Positions 16,056 through 23,943 of a DNA stretch of 45,192 bases are shown piece after piece. Under the pieces are notes generated by a model that searched no databases, was not told the DNA's origin, and worked only from the letters and a program-made list of their open reading frames with translations. The translations under genes and the position numbers were made by a program. Each line of letters begins with the position of its first letter. Position 1 is the first letter of the stretch. The DNA comes from Runella sp. (GTDB taxonomy: Bacteria; Bacteroidota; Bacteroidia; Cytophagales; Spirosomataceae), in contig JALQYJ010000144.1 in assembly GCA_023254175.1 (NCBI GenBank), positions 1 through 45,192 on the forward strand. Reading direction: 5' to 3'.

Positions 16056-16244
16056 TGCGAGATATTGCGCAAACAATCGCCTTCATAACTTGTTTCGGAT
16101 TGCTTATCTCATACCTTGTCATCGAGTTTTAAAAAAGAGAATGTATCGGAGGATACCGGCGGTGCAACGTTCAAAAAAGGCAATATTGGGCCGGGAAATG
16201 AGCCAGATTTCGTAAAAAAAGGCGAACTTTGTGGCCAAAATTAA
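16055..16244 (+). CDS. small single-pass membrane protein in two frames (+1 shift at 16127-16130)
   Basis: ATG 16055 overlaps the previous stop and encodes 25 residues: MRDIAQ, a membrane helix (TIAFITCFGLLISYLVIEF) and then TAA at 16130. Reading on one base later (TTT at 16128) gives KKENVSEDTGGATFKK, GNIGPGNEPDF and VKKGELCGQN, ending with TAA at 16242. Both halves have protein-like composition and join into one sensible 62-residue membrane-anchored protein. The junction GAG-TTT-TAA allows the phenylalanine tRNA to re-pair after a +1 slip with a stop codon in the A site, as in prfB. A simple frameshift mutation or a sequencing error in TTTT is equally possible. No family is recognised. Confidence 0.4.
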
Positions 16245-16256
16245 GATTGTTTTTTC

Positions 16257-16913
16257 ATGACTTTTCCCCTAATTGCTCCTTCGGTTTTAGCCGCCGATTT
16301 TGCCAACCTCCAACGCGATGTCGAAATGCTTAACGTTAGTGAAGCCGACTGGATTCATATTGACATTATGGACGGCATGTTTGTCCCGAATATTTCGTTT
16401 GGCCTTCCCGTTACGGCAGCTATCAACAAACACGCAAAAAAACCGTTGGATGTTCACTTGATGATTGTACAACCCGAACGTTATCTTGCCGCCTTTCGCG
16501 AGGCGGGCGCAGAAATTCTAACCGTTCATTACGAAGCTTGCCCGCACCTTCACCGTACAATTCAACAAATCAAAGACTTAGGAGCGCAGGCAGGCGTAGC
16601 ACTAAATCCTCATACCCCCGTAAGTGTACTCGAAGACGTTATTGCCGACTTAGATTTAGTTTTGATTATGTCGGTCAATCCAGGTTTTGGTGGCCAAAAG
16701 TTCATCGAACGAACGTACGAACGAGTACGTCAAGCTGCGGCACTGATAGAAAAAGAGGGAAGCAAAGCCGTTATTGAAATCGACGGAGGAGTAAATCAAG
16801 GCAATGCGCCATTACTCTATCACGCAGGTGCAAAAGCACTCGTTGCAGGAAGCTTCGTTTTCAATGCCCAAGACCCTATCCAAACCATTTCGAATTTGAA
16901 AAAAGTGTGGTAA
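16257..16913 (+). CDS. rpe: ribulose-phosphate 3-epimerase
   Basis: TIM-barrel enzyme of 218 residues that interconverts ribulose-5-phosphate and xylulose-5-phosphate in the pentose phosphate pathway. Metal ligands and catalytic acids are in HIDIMDG (His34, Asp36, Asp39), with DVHLMI, LIMSVNPGFGGQ and IEIDGGVN following in the expected order. It starts 12 nt after the small membrane protein. Confidence 0.96.
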   Translation: MTFPLIAPSVLAADFANLQRDVEMLNVSEADWIHIDIMDGMFVPNISFGLPVTAAINKHAKKPLDVHLMIVQPERYLAAFREAGAEILTVHYEACPHLHRTIQQIKDLGAQAGVALNPHTPVSVLEDVIADLDLVLIMSVNPGFGGQKFIERTYERVRQAAALIEKEGSKAVIEIDGGVNQGNAPLLYHAGAKALVAGSFVFNAQDPIQTISNLKKVW

Positions 16914-16958
16914 ATAAAACACATCCTTCCAAATCAACTCATTTTCAACTAAGTAAAG

Positions 16959-17846
16959 ATGCTCAAGTCAATGACGGGCTTTGGTAAAGCCACTATCGAA
17001 TCAGAAACCCTCTCGGTAACCGCCGAAGTCAAATCATTGAATTCCAAGTTTTTGGATATCTTTTGCCGTATTCCAAGAAATTACTCGGAGCGTGAAATTG
17101 AAATTCGGAACCTCATTACGCAGTCACTAGAACGAGGGAAAGTTGAATTTTTACTCACAATAACTCCTATCGGCGACAAAAGCGCAGGTACTGTTGTCAA
17201 TCGCTCATTGGTTAAAGCATATTTTCGTGATTTGCACGAAACTGCCGAAGAGTTAGGATTTGCTCCAACCCCAACGGAGGTATTAAGAATAGCCCTTCAA
17301 ATGCCAAATGCGTACTTGGCCGATGCCCCTACTGAAGACCAACAAGCTTCAGAAACAACCCAAATTCACCAGGCCACCCTAGAAGCCCTAAAAAAATGCA
17401 ACGAGTTTCGCCAGCAAGAAGGGAGAGCGTTGGCAAAGGCATTTAAAACCTCCATCCAGAAAATTGCTGATTTACTTTTGGAAGTGGAGGAGTTAGACAA
17501 AAACCGTATTCCAGCCGTTCGTGAGCGACTTCGAAAAAGTGTCCGTGATTTGATTCAAGATGAAGCATTTGACGAAAACCGTTTTGAGCAAGAATTAGTC
17601 TATTTTATTGAAAAGTTTGACATTTCAGAGGAGAAAGTCCGTCTCAAAAACCACCTTTCCTACTTCATCGAAACCATGGAAAGTCTAGAAAGTAATGGCA
17701 AAAAATTAAACTTTATTTCCCAAGAAATTGGCCGTGAAGTCAATACTATCGGGTCAAAAGCAAACGATTCTTCTATTCAACACGTCGTTGTTCAAATGAA
17801 AGATGAATTGGAAAAAATCAAAGAACAAACGGCAAATATTATCTAG
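16959..17846 (+). CDS. YicC family endoribonuclease
   Basis: Protein of 295 residues beginning MLKSMTGFGKA, the YicC hallmark. It contains EVKSLNSKFLDIFCRIP in the N-terminal domain and GKKLNFISQEIGREVNTIGSKAND in the C-terminal DUF1732 part. YicC proteins are stress-related endoribonucleases implicated in small-RNA turnover. It lies 45 nt after rpe on the same strand. Confidence 0.93.
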   Translation: MLKSMTGFGKATIESETLSVTAEVKSLNSKFLDIFCRIPRNYSEREIEIRNLITQSLERGKVEFLLTITPIGDKSAGTVVNRSLVKAYFRDLHETAEELGFAPTPTEVLRIALQMPNAYLADAPTEDQQASETTQIHQATLEALKKCNEFRQQEGRALAKAFKTSIQKIADLLLEVEELDKNRIPAVRERLRKSVRDLIQDEAFDENRFEQELVYFIEKFDISEEKVRLKNHLSYFIETMESLESNGKKLNFISQEIGREVNTIGSKANDSSIQHVVVQMKDELEKIKEQTANII

Positions 17847-17855
17847 GCATTTTTC

Positions 17856-17888
17856 ACCTTTCCGACAGTTTCAAACTTTCGGAAAGGT
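17856..17888. terminator. hairpin between convergent yicC-like and class V genes
   Basis: ACCTTTCCGACAG (17856-17868) pairs with CTTTCGGAAAGGT (17876-17888) with one mismatch around a 7-nt loop. It lies 9 nt after the yicC-like stop and next to the end of the minus-strand gene. Confidence 0.65.
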
Positions 17889-17892
17889 ATCT

Positions 17893-19056
17893 TTACCTCA
17901 AAGCAGCGCGAAGGGCCGCAACCAATGCTGCCATGTCTTCTTCTGTATTATATAAATGCGGAGACACTCGAATTCCCTGGCCACGCGCCGCTACAATTAC
18001 TTTACGTTCTGCCAAAGCTTGTTGAATTTTTAAAACATCTGTTCGTTCGGGAACACGAAGCCCCATTAAGTGATACGCACGTTCGTCTTCTGGTTCGACC
18101 AAAAACCCCAATTCTGATAACGCTTCAATGGGTTCTTTCCAAAGTACTTTGCAGTGCGATTGAATACGCTCGGTCGTCCATTCCAATTTTTCACGAAGAG
18201 CTACTTCCAACATTGGCATCTGGATAAAGTGAGAGTGCTCTCCCACATTATAACGATACGCCTTAGGGCGGTAAACAGGTTGGTATTCTGTCAATTTATA
18301 AAACAAATTACTCTCCTCACGCGCCATCCAGGTTTCTTCTAACGGTACGCCATCGTCGAAAAACTCACTAAAATAGGCCAACCCCATTGAATATGGCCCC
18401 ATTAACCATTTGTAGGCTACCGCTATGAGGGCATCTGGCCGAATCGCCTGAACATCAAATGCCAACGCGCCCAGAGATTGGGTAGCATCAATAGCCAAAA
18501 GTGATCCAACTGATTTCGCTTTTTGGGAAATGGACACTAAATCAAATTTAATACCGTATTGCCAATGCACATGGGGCACAACGACCAATGCAGTAAGTTC
18601 GGAAATAGCCTCCAAAATTTGAGTATTCCAGGCTTGTCCCACTTTTTCGGCCAAAGGCATAGGAATAGTTTTAATTACTAACCCCAATTCCTCGCAAACC
18701 CGCTGCCAAGGATAAACATCGCTAGGAAACTCATCGCCTACGATTAAAATCTGTTGACCCGCGCGAAGACCTGACTTTCGATATAGATTTTTAGCCACCA
18801 CCCCCATTCCATACGATACCGACGGAATGATTGCAATCCGCTCAGAATCCTGAGCATTGACAAGCTCTGAAAACAGCCTTCTTACTTTCCAAGCTCCCTC
18901 AAAAAAATCATCGGGTCTAATTTGGTGAATCGTGGGCGTAAACGTTGAAATCGCCTCCATACCCGCTTTTTCAACGGCCTTAGAAAAAGGGCCACGAGTG
19001 GCGCAATTGATAAAGTGAACCTCGGGAGGTAAATTAAAAAGATGAGAGAATACCAT
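17893..19056 (-). CDS. aminotransferase class V-fold PLP-dependent enzyme
   Basis: Protein of 387 residues with the class V fold of cysteine desulfurases and isopenicillin N epimerases. The N-terminal motif is INCATRGPFSKAV, PLP-binding residues are in IDATQSLGALAFDV, and the Schiff-base lysine is in AVAYKWLMGPYSMG. There is no signal peptide, so it is cytoplasmic. The usual active-site cysteine loop of SufS is not evident, so it is not called a desulfurase. It is distinct from the Tat-exported relative at 37032. Confidence 0.88.
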   Translation of the reverse strand: MVFSHLFNLPPEVHFINCATRGPFSKAVEKAGMEAISTFTPTIHQIRPDDFFEGAWKVRRLFSELVNAQDSERIAIIPSVSYGMGVVAKNLYRKSGLRAGQQILIVGDEFPSDVYPWQRVCEELGLVIKTIPMPLAEKVGQAWNTQILEAISELTALVVVPHVHWQYGIKFDLVSISQKAKSVGSLLAIDATQSLGALAFDVQAIRPDALIAVAYKWLMGPYSMGLAYFSEFFDDGVPLEETWMAREESNLFYKLTEYQPVYRPKAYRYNVGEHSHFIQMPMLEVALREKLEWTTERIQSHCKVLWKEPIEALSELGFLVEPEDERAYHLMGLRVPERTDVLKIQQALAERKVIVAARGQGIRVSPHLYNTEEDMAALVAALRAALR

Positions 19057-19194
19057 TGGTTTGACGTCTTTTTGTCAAAATAAGCCAAAAAATAACTTTT
19101 TTACACCTACCACCCCCACAATAGCCGTTTACAAAAATTGAAATGGCACAGTTTTGGTTAAAATTCTTTAAAAAAAGCCAACGAAGTTTCATCC

Positions 19195-19227
19195 TTTGTT
19201 CGTTATCGAAATAAATAGCTATTTTTG
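19195..19227 (+). promoter_or_regulatory. ftsX operon promoter
   Basis: A -33 TTTG (19195-19198) and a -7 TATTTTTG (19220-19227) are 21 nt apart, fitting the Bacteroidota primary sigma consensus. The ftsX ATG follows 40 nt later. This is the best-matched promoter in the window. Confidence 0.75.
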
Positions 19228-19267
19228 CAATGTATCATACTAAAAATACCAACCGTACTGTCCACGT

Positions 19268-20149
19268 ATGTCTTTAAAAAAGAAAAAAGTCGGTAGCTAC
19301 CCTAATGCCATGATTATTGCTAGTCTAACGGCAGCGTTATTTTTGATTGGTTTTTGTGGATTATTGGTCATGCAGTCAAAAAAACTCATTTCCATCATCA
19401 AACAAAACATTGAGGTAAGGGTAATGCTTGACAAAAATTTGGATTCGGCACAAGTAAAAAAGATATACCAAAATATTATTGTGCGTCCGTTTGTTCTTTC
19501 CATTGAAGGCAAACCTCAAGTGATCTTTTTCTCCAAAGACGAGGCAGCTAAAGAGTTTATTTCAGATACGAAAGAGGATTTTAGCGCTTTTTTAGGCGAT
19601 AATCCCCTTCATGATAGTTACCGTGTACGTTTGCAAGAAGATTATTTTGAAGACACCAAGTTGAAAAAAATCAAAACCGAACTTGAAAAAAACAAAGGTG
19701 TTTTTGAGGTTGTCTACCAAGAAAATTTAGCTGACCAAATCAACAAAAACCTCACGAAGATTTACCTCATATTAGCGACGTTTGCGGTGATTATGCTCGT
19801 TATCATTGTGTTACTTATGAACAACACGATACGCCTCGCTCTTTATTCTCAGCGCTTCCTCATTCGAAGTATGCAGTTAGTAGGGGCGACAAATGGGTTT
19901 ATTCAACGTCCTTTTTTAAAAAATGGCGCGATTCAGGGCTTGATAAGCGGCCTAATCGCCACTGGACTTATTATAGTCCTTCAGCAAATTGCGTTATATC
20001 AAATAGAAGGTCTACAAATTCTTCAAGAGTATGGAAAACTCGCTATCTTGTTGATAGGAGTCATTATTCTAGGAGGGTTAATTGGAACAGCGAGTACCTT
20101 TCAAGCGTTGGCGCGTTATTTGCGCATGGCACTTGATGATTTATACTAA
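19268..20149 (+). CDS. ftsX: cell division protein FtsX
   Basis: Protein of 293 residues. A cytoplasmic N-terminus and TM1 (about 16-36) are followed by a periplasmic domain with IKQNIEVRVMLDKNLDS and three more membrane helices. The FtsX signature is LYSQRFLIRSMQLVGATNGFIQRPFLKNGAIQG. With FtsE it forms the ABC-like complex that controls peptidoglycan hydrolases at the septum. ftsE is not in the window. It leads a five-gene operon. Confidence 0.93.
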   Translation: MSLKKKKVGSYPNAMIIASLTAALFLIGFCGLLVMQSKKLISIIKQNIEVRVMLDKNLDSAQVKKIYQNIIVRPFVLSIEGKPQVIFFSKDEAAKEFISDTKEDFSAFLGDNPLHDSYRVRLQEDYFEDTKLKKIKTELEKNKGVFEVVYQENLADQINKNLTKIYLILATFAVIMLVIIVLLMNNTIRLALYSQRFLIRSMQLVGATNGFIQRPFLKNGAIQGLISGLIATGLIIVLQQIALYQIEGLQILQEYGKLAILLIGVIILGGLIGTASTFQALARYLRMALDDLY

Positions 20150-20179
20150 AATACTTCCATTGACATTAAAATACATCAC

Positions 20180-20380
20180 ATGAAAAAGAGCGCATTACCT
20201 TTTGGGAAAAAAAACATCACCCTCATGATTGTGGGAATTGTACTTGTATTGGGGGGATTTATATTGATGAGCATAGACTCTGCTGAATTTGGCTTTGGAA
20301 TCCTTGGGCTTACCGTAGGCCCCCTTGTCGTAGTTTCTGGTTTTATAGTCGAGTTTTTTGCCATCTTACGTAAGCCTTAA
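20180..20380 (+). CDS. DUF3098 small membrane protein
   Basis: Protein of 66 residues with a short basic N-terminus (MKKSALPFGKKN) and two membrane helices separated by a short loop (MSIDSAEFGFG). It matches DUF3098, found almost only in Bacteroidota and typically between ftsX and uppP, as here. The function is unknown; the neighbourhood suggests envelope or division. Confidence 0.9.
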   Translation: MKKSALPFGKKNITLMIVGIVLVLGGFILMSIDSAEFGFGILGLTVGPLVVVSGFIVEFFAILRKP

Positions 20381-20416
20381 TCAGCTTATTTTTCTGTTCC
20401 AATTACATTTTAGTAA

Positions 20417-21211
20417 ATGAACCTTCTCCAAACACTTGTTCTAGCCATCATCGAGGGCATCACCGAATATTTACCAATTTCCTCAACGGGGCACATGATT
20501 TTAGGCTCCTCTTTTATGGGAATCGTCTCTGACCCTTTTGTAAAATTCTTTACAGTAGCAATTCAATTGGGAGCCATTCTTTCGGTAGTCGTACTTTACT
20601 TCAAACGTTTTTTCAAAAGCATTGATTTTTACATAAAACTAGTTATTGCTTTCGTTCCCAGTGCCATTTTCGGGGTGTTATTTAGTGATGCCATCGACGC
20701 TTTGCTCGAAAGCCCACTTGGAGTGGCCATTTCGTTGTTAGTAGGAGGAATTATTTTATTATTTGTCGACAAATGGTTTACCAAAGCCTACATTGTTGAC
20801 ACAGACGACGTGGATTACCTTACTGCCTTAAAAATTGGTTTTTTCCAATGTATTGCCATGGTTCCAGGAGTTTCTCGCTCAGGCGCTACGATTATAGGAG
20901 GAATGTCGCAACGACTTTCTCGAAAATCTGCCGCTGAATTTTCCTTTTTCTTGGCGGTACCTACCATGTTTGCTGCCACCGCAAAAAAAGCCTATGACTA
21001 CTACAAAGCTGGCTTTGTGCTTTCAGAAGAACAAATTAAGCTACTCGCTATTGGCAACGTAGTCGCTTTTGTGATTGCGATGTTGGCCATCAAATTTTTT
21101 ATCGACTACCTAGCTAAATACGGTTTCCGTATTTTTGGATGGTATCGTATCATTGTGGGTGGAATCATCCTTGCCTTGCTTTTAGCAGGTTATAACTTAC
21201 AGGTTGTTTAA
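20417..21211 (+). CDS. uppP: undecaprenyl-diphosphate phosphatase
   Basis: BacA/UppP integral membrane protein of 264 residues. Signature motifs are [19 protein letters not shown] near the N-terminus (catalytic Glu and Ser) and [13 protein letters not shown] in the middle. It recycles undecaprenyl pyrophosphate to the monophosphate carrier for peptidoglycan synthesis and can give bacitracin tolerance. It follows the DUF3098 gene by 36 nt. Confidence 0.96.
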   Translation: MNLLQTLVLAIIEGITEYLPISSTGHMILGSSFMGIVSDPFVKFFTVAIQLGAILSVVVLYFKRFFKSIDFYIKLVIAFVPSAIFGVLFSDAIDALLESPLGVAISLLVGGIILLFVDKWFTKAYIVDTDDVDYLTALKIGFFQCIAMVPGVSRSGATIIGGMSQRLSRKSAAEFSFFLAVPTMFAATAKKAYDYYKAGFVLSEEQIKLLAIGNVVAFVIAMLAIKFFIDYLAKYGFRIFGWYRIIVGGIILALLLAGYNLQVV

Positions 21212-21242
21212 CCTCCGTAAATCAATTCTTTATTTCTTCTAA

Positions 21243-21941
21243 ATGACAGAAATTTCTCAAACCTCTCCCGATGAAGGAGAGATAATCTTGTTAAATAAGC
21301 CTTTGACGTGGACCTCTTTTGATGCCGTCAACAAAATAAAAAAATCGTGTAAGATTAAAAAAATTGGCCATGCTGGTACGCTTGACCCGCTTGCTACGGG
21401 ATTGCTTATTTTGTGTACAGGCAAAAAAACCAAAGAAATTGACTCCTACCAAGGGGCTGAAAAAGAGTACGTCGGAAAATTGGTTCTGGGAAAAACCACC
21501 CCTTCAATTGACCTTGAAACGGCGTTTGATGTAGAGTATCCTGTTGACCATATCACTCACGAAACCCTATTGGAAGCCGTAAAACAACTTACTGGAACCA
21601 TAGAGCAATATCCACCTATTTATTCGGCAGTAAAAATGGGCGGAGAACGCCTGTATAAAAAAGCCCGCCGTGGTGAAACCGTTGAAATTAAACCGCGAAC
21701 GGTTACCGTATCAGAGTTCGAAGTGGACAACACTCACTTTCCCGAAGTTAGTTTTAGAATTGTTTGTTCGAAAGGAACTTACATTCGCAGTTTGGTACGT
21801 GATGTTGGAATGTTACTCAACTCGGGAGCCTACATGAGCGAACTATGTCGAACCCGAATTGGAAATTTTTGGTTAAAAGATGCAAATGAAATTGAAGAAT
21901 ACGTTGCTCGCAAACGAGCTGAACAAGGTCTTCAATCCTAA
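21243..21941 (+). CDS. truB: tRNA pseudouridine(55) synthase
   Basis: Protein of 232 residues. The catalytic aspartate lies in GHAGTLDPLATG (Asp48), preceded by NKPLTWTSFDAVN and followed by YPPIYSAVKMGGERLYKKAR and CSKGTYIRSLVRDVG. It makes pseudouridine 55 in the tRNA T-loop. The short C-terminus lacks a PUA domain, as in many short TruB proteins. Confidence 0.96.
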   Translation: MTEISQTSPDEGEIILLNKPLTWTSFDAVNKIKKSCKIKKIGHAGTLDPLATGLLILCTGKKTKEIDSYQGAEKEYVGKLVLGKTTPSIDLETAFDVEYPVDHITHETLLEAVKQLTGTIEQYPPIYSAVKMGGERLYKKARRGETVEIKPRTVTVSEFEVDNTHFPEVSFRIVCSKGTYIRSLVRDVGMLLNSGAYMSELCRTRIGNFWLKDANEIEEYVARKRAEQGLQS

Positions 21942-21954
21942 TTAGAAGTTGTGC

Positions 21955-22878
21955 ATGCAAGTTTATTACGATATAGCAAATTTTCGTCCGCTGCGTAATG
22001 CCATTGTTACCAGCGGGACATTTGACGGGGTCCATCTTGGACATCAAAAAATTCTAAGCCGCCTACAAGAAACAGCCGAAGCATCAGGTGGTGAAACAGT
22101 TGTGATTACGTTCTGGCCACACCCTCGGATGGTAGTTTCAAAAGACAGCCAAAACCTTCGGTTGCTTTCCACCATCGACGAAAAGATTGAACTTCTTCGC
22201 CAAAATGGGGTACAACACCTCGTTGTTGTACCCTTTACACGGGAATTTAGCGAACTGTCCTCAAATGAATTTATCCAGCAAATTTTGATTGATACCATCG
22301 GTACCAAAAAATTAGTAATTGGTTACGACCATCATTTTGGAAAAAATCGAGAAGGAAGTTTTGAGTATTTACAAAAAAATGCGCATCGATTTGGATTTGA
22401 AATCGAAGAAATTCCTGTACAAGAAATTGACAATCTGACGGTTAGCTCAACAAAAATTCGTCAATCGTTGGCTGAGGGCAAAACCTCAACTGCCAACGAG
22501 CTTCTCGGGCGAAATTATACCTTTACAGGAGTAATTGTGAAGGGGCGTCAATTGGGAAGAACGATTGGTTATCCAACGGCCAATGTGCAAGTACTTGAGC
22601 CTTATAAATTAATCCCTGCCGACGGTGTCTATGCTGTGCGTGTCCATGTTCGTGGACAGTGGCTCAAGGGTGTTATGAGCATTGGTTTCCGTCCTACTGT
22701 CAATGGTATCGGGCGGACCCAGGAGGTATATATCTTTGACTTTCAGGAAAATATTTACGGCGAAAAAATGATTGTGGAGCACGTTGATTTTATTCGTCCT
22801 GAGTTAACATTTGACGGACTTGAAGCCTTAAAAAAGGCCATCGACGATGATTGTAAAGCAGCTTTACAGCTTCTTTAA
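21955..22878 (+). CDS. ribF: bifunctional riboflavin kinase/FAD synthetase
   Basis: Protein of 307 residues from ATG 21955 (TTG 21949 would add two residues). The N-terminal FMN adenylyltransferase domain has TSGTFDGVHLGHQ and VIGYDHHFGKNREG. The C-terminal flavokinase domain has GRTIGYPTANV and YIFDFQENIYG. It converts riboflavin to FMN and FAD. It is the last gene of the ftsX operon, 13 nt after truB. Confidence 0.96.
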   Translation: MQVYYDIANFRPLRNAIVTSGTFDGVHLGHQKILSRLQETAEASGGETVVITFWPHPRMVVSKDSQNLRLLSTIDEKIELLRQNGVQHLVVVPFTREFSELSSNEFIQQILIDTIGTKKLVIGYDHHFGKNREGSFEYLQKNAHRFGFEIEEIPVQEIDNLTVSSTKIRQSLAEGKTSTANELLGRNYTFTGVIVKGRQLGRTIGYPTANVQVLEPYKLIPADGVYAVRVHVRGQWLKGVMSIGFRPTVNGIGRTQEVYIFDFQENIYGEKMIVEHVDFIRPELTFDGLEALKKAIDDDCKAALQLL

Positions 22879-22915
22879 TATAGTTTGGGTGGCTTTAAAG
22901 GCCACCCAAACTATA
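22879..22915. terminator. 15-bp hairpin between convergent ribF and transporter genes
   Basis: TATAGTTTGGGTGGC (22879-22893) pairs perfectly with 22901-22915 around a 7-nt loop. It fills almost the whole gap between ribF and the minus-strand transporter gene. There is no T-run, so termination strength is uncertain. Confidence 0.65.
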
Positions 22916-22918
22916 CGA

Positions 22919-23716
22919 TTACATGGCCGTAAAACTAGAAGCTGCGGCTTCATTGGCCAACTGATGGGCATTTTCTTTGCCCAAGTACTGATTAATTAGG
23001 TAATGCGCAACGTACAAAACAGGCGTTGTTAAAAGGGCTACGCAACCTTTGTAAAGGTAATTGATTGACCCTACCTGCACCACCTGAGTCACCGACCAGT
23101 TTCCGAATAAATAAAAAGCAATAAAAATTACTACAAAACTGTCAACCAGTTGTGAAAACAAGGTTGAACCCGTTGCACGAAGCCAAATGTATTTTCCTCC
23201 TGTTCGACGTCGCAACCAAGAAAAAACGGTAACGTCAAGTACTTGCCCAATCAAAAAAGCAACAATTGACCCCAGCATGATACCTAATCCTTGACGAAAA
23301 ATTTGATTAAAAGCACCGTCTATGTTCATTGCATTTCCGTAACTATCTTGGTTATTGACCTCTAACCAAAACTTCGCTGGCGGCAAAGAGGTCGTGGAGT
23401 AAATCGCAATGTACATATAGGCAATAAAACCCGCCGTCAGATACGAAATGCGGCGAACACCTTTTTTTCCGAAGTATTCATTAATAATATCGGAAGTAAT
23501 AAAGACAATTGGCCAATTGACCACCCCAGCCGACATATTAAAATCGAGTTTTGTACCAAAAATTGGCAACTGCGCAGGATTTGTTCCTAAAAATGATTCC
23601 ACGGAAAAAATCTTCACTCCAATAATTTCTGCAATGAGCGCATTGGTCAAAAACAATCCACATAAAAACAGAAATAGAAACTGCTTTTTTTGTTCAAAAG
23701 TGCTAGAAGAGGGCAT
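22919..23716 (-). CDS. queuosine precursor transporter (YhhQ family)
   Basis: Membrane protein of 265 residues with about six to seven helices. YhhQ/DUF165 landmarks are NALIAEIIGVKIF, VVNWPIVFITSDIINEYFGKKGVRR, SIVAFLIGQVLDVTVFSWLRRRTGGKYIWLR and STLFSQLVDSFVVIFIAF. The family imports queuosine precursors such as preQ0/preQ1. No queuosine synthesis genes are in the window, and it is transcribed alone. Confidence 0.92.
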   Translation of the reverse strand: MPSSSTFEQKKQFLFLFLCGLFLTNALIAEIIGVKIFSVESFLGTNPAQLPIFGTKLDFNMSAGVVNWPIVFITSDIINEYFGKKGVRRISYLTAGFIAYMYIAIYSTTSLPPAKFWLEVNNQDSYGNAMNIDGAFNQIFRQGLGIMLGSIVAFLIGQVLDVTVFSWLRRRTGGKYIWLRATGSTLFSQLVDSFVVIFIAFYLFGNWSVTQVVQVGSINYLYKGCVALLTTPVLYVAHYLINQYLGKENAHQLANEAAASSFTAM

Positions 23717-23943
23717 TTGTTAAGGTGATTTATAAAATTGTGAGTTTAGTAATACTATTTAATCGGCCTTGCCCCTTGCGTAAAGTTAAATATTGTACTA
23801 AATAAATAAGCCAAATTAAATTATACTTCATGCAGAGGCACTAAATTTTAGAAAATCAACATTTAGTACTCTTTACGTCACTCCACCTTTATATGAACAA
23901 ATTTGCTTATTTACTTATGTATCATTCTGTAGAAACTGCTGAC
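23717..23943. other. intergenic region with one copy of a short repeat
   Basis: No gene is seen here. Positions 23826-23851 contain CTTCATGCAGAGGC followed by ACTAAATTTTAG. This is a near copy of a sequence in the hairpin at 28655-28718 (minus strand). Confidence 0.45.

Noticed and set aside
19144-19160. TGGCAC-like sequence as a sigma-54 promoter
   Set aside because: The GG and the downstream pair do not have GG-N10-GC spacing, and the second element reads GG/GT. A good TTTG/TATTTTTG promoter for ftsX lies nearby.
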